DNA of 7,940 nt from Cytophagales bacterium (GTDB lineage Bacteria; Bacteroidota; Bacteroidia; Cytophagales; Cytophagaceae). Numbering within the stretch: the first letter of the stretch is position 1; every line of letters starts with the position of its first letter. The notes beneath the pieces were generated by a model. That model had not been told where the DNA came from, did no database searches, and was given only the letters and a program-made list of their open reading frames with translations. This document shows positions 1 to 6,756 of the stretch, in pieces. The DNA is taken from positions 1 through 7,940 of the forward strand of contig JANYCO010000699.1 of the NCBI GenBank assembly GCA_025360235.1, in the 5' to 3' direction. The position numbers were made by a program, and so were the translations under genes.

Positions 1-46
1 GTTTCAAAGTTGAATTAAAGAAGCAACGCATTAGAATTGCATAATA

Positions 47-427
47 ATGAACTATCTCAAGATAATAACATACCTAATAGTATCGATAGTTTTTTATTCT
101 TGTAATAGGGAAAGGGAAATATATATAGACGACAAAAATGAATTAAAATTTATTGTATCCACAGATTATGATTCCTTTGAAGAAACAGAATCCTATTATT
201 ATGAATTGATCAGCAAAGATACTGTTCTTGCCCCTAAAACCTGGTTTTTAGGAACAGGATATAAAGATGTTGCACTCACTGTATTTACTTGCGGAAGCAA
301 TGACAGTTTAATCTATCTGAAACATTTAAATTCGATAATTATGGCTTATGATTTAAAAAATAAAAGAGAATTGAAATATATAGAAATTGAAAATTGTCTT
401 AACAAAAGGAAAAAACCTTATTCTTAA
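47..427 (+). CDS. small predicted lipoprotein, function unknown
   Basis: A 126-residue protein that I do not recognise. Residues 3-18 are hydrophobic and lead into Cys19 in the context VFYSC, which looks like a signal-peptidase II lipobox. The charged stretch right after it (NRERE) fits a mature lipoprotein anchored in the cell envelope. The rest is rich in Tyr, Glu, Asp and Lys with no motif I can name; a WFLGTGYKD segment lies near residues 66-74. ATG at 47 puts the hydrophobic segment at the N-terminus and no earlier start is possible in the 46 bases upstream that are visible. It is separated by 134 nt from the nagX-like gene, so a shared transcript is possible but not shown. The last residues are Lys-rich, and another frame stays open just beyond (435-506), so the C-terminus may be altered. 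Confidence is high that it is a lipoprotein gene and nil on its role. Confidence 0.7.
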   Translation: MNYLKIITYLIVSIVFYSCNREREIYIDDKNELKFIVSTDYDSFEETESYYYELISKDTVLAPKTWFLGTGYKDVALTVFTCGSNDSLIYLKHLNSIIMAYDLKNKRELKYIEIENCLNKRKKPYS

Positions 428-434
428 TTCTTAA

Positions 435-506
435 TTAATTCCCGACAATATTGACCTTGCCAGACCTGACTACAACGCTTTCTTAGAAATACACAATCTT
501 TTCTAA
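435..506 (+). pseudogene. possible C-terminal coding relic
   Basis: After the stop of the lipoprotein gene, a different frame runs for 23 codons without a start codon, reading LIPDNIDLARPDYNAFLEIH and then NLF before TAA at 504. Its base composition is less AT-rich than the surrounding spacer, and the peptide looks like natural protein sequence. It could be the original C-terminus of the preceding gene after a frameshift, or the remnant of a lost gene. A TAA at 432-434 separates it from the lipoprotein's shifted frame, so one frameshift alone does not restore it. This is a weak call. Confidence 0.2.
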
Positions 507-561
507 ATAAATAAAGCAATTCTGTTCTAAAAAACGTCATTAATCGGTATTTTTGAAGATT

Positions 562-1674
562 ATGACTAAACCAGAACGTATACTATCCGTTGATCTCCTC
601 AGGGGAATCACTGTGGCATGCATGATAATGGTGAACAATCCTGGCAGCTGGGGATCTATTTATTCTCCTCTCTCACATTCGGCCTGGCACGGTTGTACAC
701 CAACCGATCTGGTATTTCCATTTTTTCTTTTCATAGTAGGTATTTCTATTTCTTATTCTCTTAGCGCCGCTAAAAATTCTACCGAAAATCAAAATAAATT
801 AATTCTTAAGATAGTAAAGAGAAGCACAATCATTTTCTCTTTGGGATTATTATTAAATCTACTTCCTACATTTGATTTTAGTACTGTTCGTATCCCAGGG
901 GTATTGCAAAGAATTTCAATCGTATTTCTTTTTTCGGCTTTACTATTTCTGAAAACCAATGTACGCACACAGGTCATTATTGCTTCTTCCATCTTGGTTA
1001 TTTATTTGGTCTTAATGACACTGGTTCCAGTGCCAGGAATCGGTGCCCCGAATCTCGAAAAGACAACGAACCTTGGTGCATGGCTCGACAACATTTTATT
1101 AAACGGACACCTCTGGAGCCAGGCTAAAGTATGGGATCCGGAAGGCCTCTTAAGTACTTTACCCGCTACAGCTTCCGGTTTAATAGGTGTTTTGACAGGT
1201 ACATGGCTGCGAACAGATCAAGATAAAAAAGATAAACTTATCAAAATGTTTGTCGCTGCAAATCTTTTGATCCTTGCAGGATTGGCTTTGGATCTTATTT
1301 TCCCGATCAATAAAAGTTTATGGACAAGCTCTTTTGTATTGTATACTTCCGGAATTGCAATTAATGTATTGTCCGTTATATACTGGTTTGTTGACATAAA
1401 TGGAAGTAAAAAGTATCCTGATATCTTTCTCGCATTTGGTTCAAATGCGATAGTTTCTTATATGATGGCAGAATTGACTGCAATATTATTATATTCAGTA
1501 AAAATTTCTTATAATGGTACTGAAACAAGTTTAAAAGAAATAATTTTCCAGTCACTGAATACTGGCTGGATAGATCCAAGACTACTGTCTTTACTATTCG
1601 CACTGCTTTTTGTTTCCCTGATTGCACTGCCGATTGTTTTAATGTATAAAAAGAAAATTTTCATAAAAGTATAA
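562..1674 (+). CDS. nagX: NagX/HGSNAT-like membrane acyltransferase (DUF5009 family)
   Basis: A 370-residue polytopic membrane protein of the heparan-alpha-glucosaminide N-acetyltransferase family (COG4299/DUF5009). In bacteria this family is often called NagX and occurs in chitin/GlcNAc gene sets. Family motifs seen: SVDLLRG (9-15), the HxxWxG...DLVFP block with His39, Trp42 and Asp49, RIPGVLQRI (110-118), DPEGLLSTLPA (192-202), and INKSLWTSSFVLYTSG (249-264). His39 aligns with the histidine that carries the acetyl group in human HGSNAT. About ten hydrophobic segments are visible and the C-terminus is basic (MYKKKIFIKV). Expected role: move acetyl from cytoplasmic acetyl-CoA across the inner membrane to an amino sugar; the bacterial substrate is uncertain. 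I chose ATG at 562 over the in-frame TTG at 553 because the conserved region begins soon after and TTG has no support. acs follows after 32 nt, which suggests one operon and a local acetyl-CoA supply. Confidence 0.88.
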   Translation: MTKPERILSVDLLRGITVACMIMVNNPGSWGSIYSPLSHSAWHGCTPTDLVFPFFLFIVGISISYSLSAAKNSTENQNKLILKIVKRSTIIFSLGLLLNLLPTFDFSTVRIPGVLQRISIVFLFSALLFLKTNVRTQVIIASSILVIYLVLMTLVPVPGIGAPNLEKTTNLGAWLDNILLNGHLWSQAKVWDPEGLLSTLPATASGLIGVLTGTWLRTDQDKKDKLIKMFVAANLLILAGLALDLIFPINKSLWTSSFVLYTSGIAINVLSVIYWFVDINGSKKYPDIFLAFGSNAIVSYMMAELTAILLYSVKISYNGTETSLKEIIFQSLNTGWIDPRLLSLLFALLFVSLIALPIVLMYKKKIFIKV

Positions 1675-1706
1675 CTAACTAATAATTTAACTAACCCTGA
1701 AGTTCT

Positions 1707-3617
1707 ATGTCAAACAGAATCAGAACATTTGAAGAGTATAAAAAGGAATACCAGTTTAGCGTCGAAAAGCCTGAAGAATTCTGGGCAGAAAAGGCATCTC
1801 ATTTTACCTGGAAGAAAAAATGGGACAAAGTTCTTGATTGGAATTTTGAAAAAGGTGAATCAAAATGGTTTATCGGTGGTAAACTAAACATTACCGAAAA
1901 TTGTCTCGACAGGCATCTTGCCACTCGTGGAAATCAGGTAGCTGCTATCTGGGAGCCAAACGAGATCAACGATAAAGAAATAAAATTAACGTACAAAGAA
2001 TTGCACAGTAAAGTTTGTCAGTTTGCAAACGTATTGAAAAGCAAAGGCGTAAAAAAAGGTGACCGAGTATGTTTATACATGCCAATGGTACCTGAACTTA
2101 TGATTGCCTTGCTAGCTTGTGCAAGAATAGGAGCAGTGCACTCTGTAGTATTCGCTGGGTTCTCAGCAAGTGCGTTGGCGGATAGGATCAACGATTCTGA
2201 AATGACTATTGTCGTAACTTCCGACGGTTCGTATCGTGGAGCAAAAGCGATAGGCGTGAAAAAAATTGTAGACGAGGCCATCGTAAATTGCCCCGCTGTT
2301 AAAAATGTAATCGTTTTAAAAAGAACAGGCGAAGAGCAAAAAATGGTAGCTGGTCGTGATACTTGGTGGCACGATGAAATAGCCAAAGTAAACGACCAAT
2401 GTGCAGCAGAAGAAATGGACTCCGAAGATCCTTTGTTTATACTTTATACCTCTGGTTCTACCGGCAAACCTAAAGGTGTTTTGCATACTATCGGTGGTTA
2501 TATGGTCTATGTTGATTATTCTTTCCGCAACGTATTTCAGACAGAAGAAAACAGCATCTACTGGTGTACCGCGGATATCGGCTGGATCACAGGCCACTCT
2601 TATCTTACTTATGGCCCTTTGCTTTCAGGGAGTACGACTATTGTATTTGAAGGAGTGCCAACTTATCCTGATTCAGGAAGATTCTGGCAGGTGATTGATA
2701 AACATAAAGTAACACATTTCTATACTGCACCTACTGCTATTCGTTCGCTTATGGGATTTGGCTTAGATCCATTGAAACCATACAAATTAGATTCGTTGAA
2801 AGTTCTTGGTTCTGTAGGAGAGCCAATCAACGAAGAAGCTTGGCACTGGTACAACGATAATATTGGTAAAGGAAAATGCCCTATCGTAGATACCTGGTGG
2901 CAAACAGAAACAGGAGGTATTCTAATCTCGCCTTTGGCAGGAATTACACCAACAAAACCTTCTTATGCTACACTTCCACTTCCTGGAGTGCAGCCAATAT
3001 TGGTAGATAGCGAAGGCAATGAACTGAAAGGAAATGGAGTAGAAGGGAATTTATGTATTAAATTCCCCTGGCCTTCTATCATCCGCACCACTTATGGTGA
3101 TCATGAAAGATGTATCCAGACTTATTTTTCTACTTACAAAAACATGTACTTCACTGGCGATGGTTGCAAGAGAGACGAAGAGGGTTATTACAGAATCCTG
3201 GGCAGAGTAGACGATGTTATCAACGTTTCAGGACATAGAATGGGCACCGCTGAAGTAGAAAGCGCCATCAACGAACATGATTTTGTAATTGAGTCCGCTG
3301 TGGTTGGGTATCCTCATGATATCAAAGGACAAGGTATTTATGCTTTCGTAATCTGTGATAAAAAAGGCAAAACGGATGAGGTTTTAAGAACCGAGATTAC
3401 CGCTGTAGTCAATAAAATCATTGGTCCAATCGCTAAACCTGATAAAATACAGATCGTGAGTGGTTTGCCAAAAACCAGGTCAGGGAAGATCATGAGAAGG
3501 ATTTTGAGAAAGATAGCGGAGGGCGATGTTTCAAATTTGGGAGATACTTCCACTTTATTGGATCCTGCAGTAGTCGATGAGATTGTTAATGGAGCATTGG
3601 TAGCCTTAAAAAGCTAG
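1707..3617 (+). CDS. acs: acetyl-CoA synthetase (AMP-forming)
   Basis: A 636-residue cytoplasmic acetate--CoA ligase, close to the roughly 650 residues usual for the family and complete at both ends. It makes acetyl-CoA from acetate, ATP and CoA through acetyl-AMP. Visible motifs: the phosphate loop YTSGSTGKPKG (247-257), DTWWQTETGG (395-404) whose Trp398 matches the acetate-pocket tryptophan of Acs, YFTGDG (481-486), GRVDDVINVSGHRMGT (499-514) around the domain hinge, and PKTRSGKIMRRILRK (588-602). Lys594 in the last motif is the catalytic lysine that is reversibly acetylated in characterised Acs proteins. The tryptophan favours acetate over longer acids. The gene starts 32 nt after the nagX-like stop with no promoter I can see between them, and a strong hairpin terminator begins 12 nt after its stop. 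Linkage to amino-sugar genes suggests salvage of acetate released from GlcNAc, but Acs also has general roles. Confidence 0.97.
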   Translation: MSNRIRTFEEYKKEYQFSVEKPEEFWAEKASHFTWKKKWDKVLDWNFEKGESKWFIGGKLNITENCLDRHLATRGNQVAAIWEPNEINDKEIKLTYKELHSKVCQFANVLKSKGVKKGDRVCLYMPMVPELMIALLACARIGAVHSVVFAGFSASALADRINDSEMTIVVTSDGSYRGAKAIGVKKIVDEAIVNCPAVKNVIVLKRTGEEQKMVAGRDTWWHDEIAKVNDQCAAEEMDSEDPLFILYTSGSTGKPKGVLHTIGGYMVYVDYSFRNVFQTEENSIYWCTADIGWITGHSYLTYGPLLSGSTTIVFEGVPTYPDSGRFWQVIDKHKVTHFYTAPTAIRSLMGFGLDPLKPYKLDSLKVLGSVGEPINEEAWHWYNDNIGKGKCPIVDTWWQTETGGILISPLAGITPTKPSYATLPLPGVQPILVDSEGNELKGNGVEGNLCIKFPWPSIIRTTYGDHERCIQTYFSTYKNMYFTGDGCKRDEEGYYRILGRVDDVINVSGHRMGTAEVESAINEHDFVIESAVVGYPHDIKGQGIYAFVICDKKGKTDEVLRTEITAVVNKIIGPIAKPDKIQIVSGLPKTRSGKIMRRILRKIAEGDVSNLGDTSTLLDPAVVDEIVNGALVALKS

Positions 3618-3629
3618 TTTTTAGTTAGA

Positions 3630-3691
3630 GATACTCCTTAAAATGGGACTTTATTTATAAGTAAAGTCCCATTTTAAGGAGTATCTTTTTT
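3630..3691 (+). terminator. intrinsic terminator after acs
   Basis: A perfect 24-bp inverted repeat has arms 3630-3653 and 3662-3685 and an 8-nt loop. It is followed directly by six T residues (3686-3691), so an A-T pair can lengthen the stem. It lies 12 nt after the acs stop, as expected for the end of a nagX-acs transcript. There is no T-run on the opposite side, so it should act mainly on plus-strand transcripts. The stem is long for a simple terminator. Confidence 0.88.
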
Positions 3692-3703
3692 GGTGATAAT
3701 TAC

Positions 3704-3832
3704 TCAATTTCTGGTCGGTTCATAACCAATTCTTATGCCTATATTATTATACGAATTTATCAATAAATACAATTTTTTTTCGATGGGTATTAATAAGTAA
3801 TTTATAATATAAAAATGGTCAATTTTTTAAAA
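3704..3832 (-). pseudogene. possible minus-strand C-terminal relic
   Basis: On the minus strand a frame stays open for about 42 codons from near 3832 and ends with TGA at 3706-3704. Its last part reads NSYNNIGIRIGYEPTRN, which resembles the end of a folded protein. The GIRIGY segment recalls the GFR-type C-terminus of formylglycine-generating-enzyme-like proteins, but that resemblance is weak and from memory. There is no start codon in a sensible place, and the upstream half is low-complexity and Lys/Leu/Ile-rich, as expected of AT-rich noncoding DNA. It may be chance. Confidence 0.15.
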
Positions 3833-3871
3833 TAATGAGGTTTTTTACCAATATTAAAGCGCAATTATAAT

Positions 3872-3889
3872 GGTAATTTTAACGTTACC
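3872..3889. promoter_or_regulatory. candidate operator: GGTAA-N8-TTACC with inner TAACGTTA
   Basis: Inverted GGTAA (3872-3876) and TTACC (3885-3889) are 8 nt apart, and a fully palindromic octamer TAACGTTA (3880-3887) overlaps the right arm. A further TTACCA at 3845-3850 pairs with TGGTAA at 3871-3876. CG-centred palindromes are typical of LacI-family operators, and an AACGTT core also sits upstream of the symporter gene at 6886-6891. The site lies about 250 nt before the nagB start. No regulator gene is in the window, so this is only a candidate. Confidence 0.25.
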
Positions 3890-3923
3890 GAAAAAAGCAA
3901 AACCAAAAATATATAGAGTTAGA

Positions 3924-3954
3924 TTGTTGGAGTTGATAGCGAAATATTAATTTG
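3924..3954 (+). promoter_or_regulatory. weak Bacteroidota-type promoter candidate for nagB
   Basis: TTAATTTG (3947-3954) matches the Bacteroidota -7 element TAnnTTTG except at its second base. TTG triplets at 3924-3926 and 3927-3929 lie 20 and 17 nt upstream, close to the usual -33 spacing of about 19. If used, transcription would start near 3961 and leave a leader of about 180 nt before nagB. Such matches arise often by chance in AT-rich DNA. Confidence 0.2.
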
Positions 3955-4008
3955 ATAGTGAAAGCAAGGAAATAGCCTTCAGATTATTAAAAAGCAAGAA
4001 TTCAAACA

Positions 4009-4077
4009 ATGACTAAAAATACTCAATATAGACTAAAACAAGAAGTAGAAACCTTTTTAGGCTATATAGTCGTATAA
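4009..4077 (+). CDS. possible 22-codon leader ORF before nagB
   Basis: ATG at 4009 opens a 22-codon frame reading MTKNTQYRLKQEVETFLGYI then VV and TAA. It overlaps the end of the preceding degraded frame and stops 64 nt before the nagB start. The mix of polar residues followed by a hydrophobic end is protein-like, but there is no ribosome-binding signal and nothing links it to a family. It could be a leader peptide, the start of a decayed gene, or chance. Confidence 0.12.
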   Translation: MTKNTQYRLKQEVETFLGYIVV

Positions 4078-4141
4078 AATAAATTATATAATAGGTTATT
4101 AAAAAAATTATATAAAATTTTTAAATACAACTGATTAAAAG

Positions 4142-6079
4142 ATGATTATGATTAAAAGTGCACTTAGTTCTGAACCGTCATTAGCGGTGAATAGGTTTGA
4201 AAAAATTTCCACCGAAATATTTTCAACTTCAGAGGAAGGCTCTAAAGCAATTGCAAGAGAGATAGCCGAGTTGATTAAAAGTAAACAAAAAGAATTGAAG
4301 CCATGTGTGTTAGGATTGGCTACTGGTTCTACTCCTAAGAAAGTATATGTGGAGTTAATTAGATTACACAGAGAAGAAGGGTTGAGTTTTAAGAATGTGG
4401 TTACCTTCAACCTTGACGAATACTTTCCAATGGAGCCGGATGCACTTCAAAGCTATGTTCGCTTCATGGAAGAACAACTTTTCAATCACGTAGACATTCC
4501 AAGAGAAAATTATCACATACCAGACGGTACATTAAAACTTGAAGAAGTACCAGCCTTCTGCAAAGAGTACGATGCTAAGATCGAAGAATTTGGTGGAATG
4601 GATTTGCAATTATTAGGTATAGGAGGAAACGGACATATCGGGTTCAACGAGCCTGGTTCGCTTTTAAACTCCAGAACAAGAATTATCGCACTAGATCATT
4701 CTACAAGAGCTGCCGCTGCAGGTGAGTTTCAGGGACTAACCAATGTTCCGAAAAAAGCCATCACCATGGGAGTAAGCACCATCATGCAATCCAAGAGAAT
4801 TATCTTGATGGCTTGGGGTGAAAGCAAAGCGAAAATTGTAAAGACTGCTGTAGAAGGTGCGATTACAGACCATGTACCTGCATCCTTCTTACAAAATCAT
4901 GCAAACACAACTTTCGTAATAGACGAAGCTTGTGCTACAGAACTTACCAGAGTAAATACTCCTTGGCTTGTCGACAGTGTGGCTTGGGATAAAAACATGA
5001 TTAAGAAAGCTGTTTGTCAGTTGTCATTACACCTGAACAAACCAATTCTTAAACTTACCAATAAAGATTACAACGATAACGGGATGAGCGATTTGCTTGC
5101 TCAACACGGAAACGCATACGATGTAAACATAATTGTATTTAATGATTTACAACGCAGTATCACCGGATGGCCGGGTGGAAAACCAAACGCAGACGACAGT
5201 ACTCGTCCTGAAAGAGCTACTCCTGCAAGTAAAAGAGTTATCATATTTTCACCTCATCCTGATGATGATATCATCTCTATGGGAGGAACTTTCCAACGTC
5301 TGCAAGACCAGGGACATGATGTACACGTGGCGTATCAGACTTCTGGAAACATAGCTGTTACTGACGATGAAGCACTTAGTTTCGCTGGTTTTGTTTGCGA
5401 GTACAACGATAAATTTGGTATCAGTAATAAAGAAGCAAACAGCATTTATCAAAAAGCGATTGACTTCATAAAAAACAAAAAAACATCAGAAGTAGATATT
5501 CCTGAAGTACGTTACATCAAAGGGCTGATCAGAGTAGGAGAGGCGAAAGCTACCTGTCGTTTCGTAGGAAACGGTGAGAAAAATGCACACTTCCAGAATC
5601 TACCTTTTTATGAAACAGGGAAAGTTCAGAAAAATCCTCTGGGAGAAGAAGACATTCGTATCACCATGGAGTTGATCGAAAAAATAAAACCACATCAAAT
5701 ATTTGCGGCAGGTGATCTTGCCGATCCACATGGTACACACAAAGTTTGTTTGGACATTGTATTTGAAGCATTGAAACGATTAAAAGGAAAATCATTCATG
5801 AACGATTGTTGGGTATGGTTGTACAGAGGAGCATGGGCAGAGTGGGATATTCATGAAATTGAGATGGCAGTACCAATGAGTCCTGATCAGGTGTTGAAGA
5901 AAAGATTCGGGATCTGGAAACATCAATCACAAAAAGACGGGGTAGTATTTCAAGGATCTGACTCCAGAGAATTCTGGCAGAGAGCTGAAGAGAGAAACAA
6001 AGCTACCGCTGAGTTGTATAATAAACTAGGTCTTGCAGAATACTCTGCAATGGAAGCCTTCGTTCGCTATAAATTCTAA
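4142..6079 (+). CDS. nagB: glucosamine-6-phosphate deaminase fused to a PIG-L/LmbE deacetylase-like domain
   Basis: A 645-residue cytoplasmic protein with two catalytic domains. Residues about 20-290 are NagB-like, converting glucosamine-6-phosphate to fructose-6-phosphate and ammonia. GLATGSTP (58-65), TFNLDEY with catalytic Asp92, and GIGGNGHIGFNEPGS (159-173) with Asn163, His165 and Glu170 are all present. Asn at the ring-opening position is normal in many NagB proteins. A linker (about 290-362) leads to a PIG-L/LmbE domain: FSPHPDDD (369-376) supplies His372, Asp374 and Asp375, IRVGE (463-467) a typical Arg/Glu pair, and DPHGTH (528-533) an HxxH with His530 and His533. These match the zinc ligands and base of MshB-type deacetylases. 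E. coli NagB has 266 residues, so this is well over twice as long. The architecture is known in Bacteroidota (BT_0258 type). The C-terminal substrate is unproven; N-acetylglucosamine or its 6-phosphate is the obvious guess. ATG at 4148 is an alternative start. The AcpH-like gene follows after 32 nt. Confidence 0.95.
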   Translation: MIMIKSALSSEPSLAVNRFEKISTEIFSTSEEGSKAIAREIAELIKSKQKELKPCVLGLATGSTPKKVYVELIRLHREEGLSFKNVVTFNLDEYFPMEPDALQSYVRFMEEQLFNHVDIPRENYHIPDGTLKLEEVPAFCKEYDAKIEEFGGMDLQLLGIGGNGHIGFNEPGSLLNSRTRIIALDHSTRAAAAGEFQGLTNVPKKAITMGVSTIMQSKRIILMAWGESKAKIVKTAVEGAITDHVPASFLQNHANTTFVIDEACATELTRVNTPWLVDSVAWDKNMIKKAVCQLSLHLNKPILKLTNKDYNDNGMSDLLAQHGNAYDVNIIVFNDLQRSITGWPGGKPNADDSTRPERATPASKRVIIFSPHPDDDIISMGGTFQRLQDQGHDVHVAYQTSGNIAVTDDEALSFAGFVCEYNDKFGISNKEANSIYQKAIDFIKNKKTSEVDIPEVRYIKGLIRVGEAKATCRFVGNGEKNAHFQNLPFYETGKVQKNPLGEEDIRITMELIEKIKPHQIFAAGDLADPHGTHKVCLDIVFEALKRLKGKSFMNDCWVWLYRGAWAEWDIHEIEMAVPMSPDQVLKKRFGIWKHQSQKDGVVFQGSDSREFWQRAEERNKATAELYNKLGLAEYSAMEAFVRYKF

Positions 6080-6111
6080 TTGAAAATTAAACAGTTTTAA
6101 CCAACAAATTT

Positions 6112-6723
6112 ATGAACCATTTAGTAAATCTTTATCTGTCGAGAAAACTGGGAGAAAAAATGCTTGGTTGCCTAATAGGAGAAATTGTAAGGACTTCTAA
6201 TTTCGATAAGTACACTCAAAACATTATTGATGGCATTGAGTTGAATAAAAAAATCAGCAATTTCGTGAAGGATCATCCTGTGTACGAAAGAAGTAGGATG
6301 AAATTGAATCCAAAATATTCAAAACATTCTTCCAAAATCATCGATATTTTCTACGATCACTTTCTAGCCGCCAACTGGAATAAATATTCAAACGATTCGT
6401 TAGAGAATTTTGCTAAAGAAAGCTATTCCTTCATAGAGGAAAATCATGGAATCCTTCCTTATAAGTTGAGAAAACTTATTTCGGTAATGATTCATGACAA
6501 TTGGTTGGTGAACTATTCCAGTGTGCAAGGGATTCATAATTTCATGAGAGAAATCACCAGAAGAGATACTTTCCAAACTAATCTGGAGTATTCATTGGAA
6601 GATTTGATCAATAATTACAACGATTTCAAAACTGATTTTGAAGAGATTTTCCCACAGTTAATGCAATATGTGCAGGAAATGACCCATTCAGAGGAGCTTG
6701 TTTTACAGGAAGTTTATCGTTAG
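6112..6723 (+). CDS. AcpH-family (ACP phosphodiesterase-like) protein with altered metal-site residues
   Basis: A 203-residue protein close in length and layout to E. coli ACP phosphodiesterase AcpH (193 residues, DUF479), which removes phosphopantetheine from acyl carrier protein and belongs to a divergent HD-type metal phosphohydrolase group. Matching landmarks: an N-terminal N-x-L...LYLS, DHPVYERSR (54-62), DIFYDHFLAANW (78-89), NWLVNY (130-135) and an Arg-Arg near 150-151. Several residues expected at the metal site differ: Asn6 where His is usual, Glu24 for the Asp of the GNxxxDFVKG block, Asn45 for the His and Ser49 for the Asp of the GIxLHRxID block. The fold is probably kept but phosphodiesterase activity may be lost or changed. 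It lies 32 nt after the nagB fusion and before a terminator, so it is probably the last gene of that transcript. ATG at 6112 matches the family N-terminus. Confidence 0.8.
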   Translation: MNHLVNLYLSRKLGEKMLGCLIGEIVRTSNFDKYTQNIIDGIELNKKISNFVKDHPVYERSRMKLNPKYSKHSSKIIDIFYDHFLAANWNKYSNDSLENFAKESYSFIEENHGILPYKLRKLISVMIHDNWLVNYSSVQGIHNFMREITRRDTFQTNLEYSLEDLINNYNDFKTDFEEIFPQLMQYVQEMTHSEELVLQEVYR

Positions 6724-6756
6724 AAAATAAAAATAATTGCTCTATTGAATTAATCT

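Larger units (their letters stand above)
3870..4016 (+). pseudogene. possible degraded small ORF with one internal stop
   Basis: From ATG at 3870 a 26-codon frame reads MVILTLPKKAKPKIYRVRLL and then ELIAKY before TAA at 3948. The same frame continues FDSESKEIAFRLLKSKNSNN and one more residue to TAA at 4014. Apart from the single TAA, the two halves read as one amphipathic, basic peptide of about 48 residues. This could be a small gene broken by a nonsense change, or chance in AT-rich DNA. It overlaps the inverted repeats near 3871-3889, which argues for a regulatory rather than coding role there. I do not recognise a family. Confidence 0.15.
3618..4141. other. 524-nt AT-rich gap without a convincing gene
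   Basis: The gap opens with the acs terminator. After that it is very AT-rich with many short homopolymer runs. I find no RNA gene and no ORF longer than about 26 codons from an ATG. It holds TTACCA (3845-3850), TGGTAA (3871-3876) and TTACC (3885-3889), which form inverted pairs, and a CG-centred palindrome TAACGTTA (3880-3887). The 11-mer AAATTATATAA is directly repeated at 4081-4091 and 4105-4115, just before the nagB start, and GACTAAAA is repeated at 4011 and 4031. Three peptide-like stretches are described separately. The length and structure allow a promoter plus long 5' leader for the nagB transcript, or decayed genes, or both. Confidence 0.6.

Noticed and set aside
553..561. In-frame TTG start that would lengthen the NagX-like protein by three residues.
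   Set aside because: No ribosome-binding signal, a rarer start codon, and the family's conserved N-terminal block begins right after the ATG at 562.
2018..2694. Several overlapping frames of 90-120 codons on both strands inside acs.
   Set aside because: They are shadows of the acs reading frame, whose translation carries all the family motifs.
4081..4115. Direct repeat AAATTATATAA before nagB as a possible insertion-site duplication or array.
   Set aside because: Only two short copies of pure A/T sequence, no element between them, and such repeats are expected in this composition.
4135..4410. A 91-codon minus-strand frame opposite the start of the nagB gene.
   Set aside because: It is the antisense of a clearly conserved NagB coding region, with no motif or start signal of its own.
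4628..4630. Asn163 in place of the ring-opening Asp of E. coli NagB.
   Set aside because: Asn at this position is common in other NagB proteins (Gram-positive type GNGH motif), so it is not a sign of an inactive enzyme.
5264..5269. HPDDD instead of the common HPDDE motif in the PIG-L domain.
   Set aside because: The His and Asp ligands and the catalytic Asp are retained; the last acidic residue varies and Asp is conservative.
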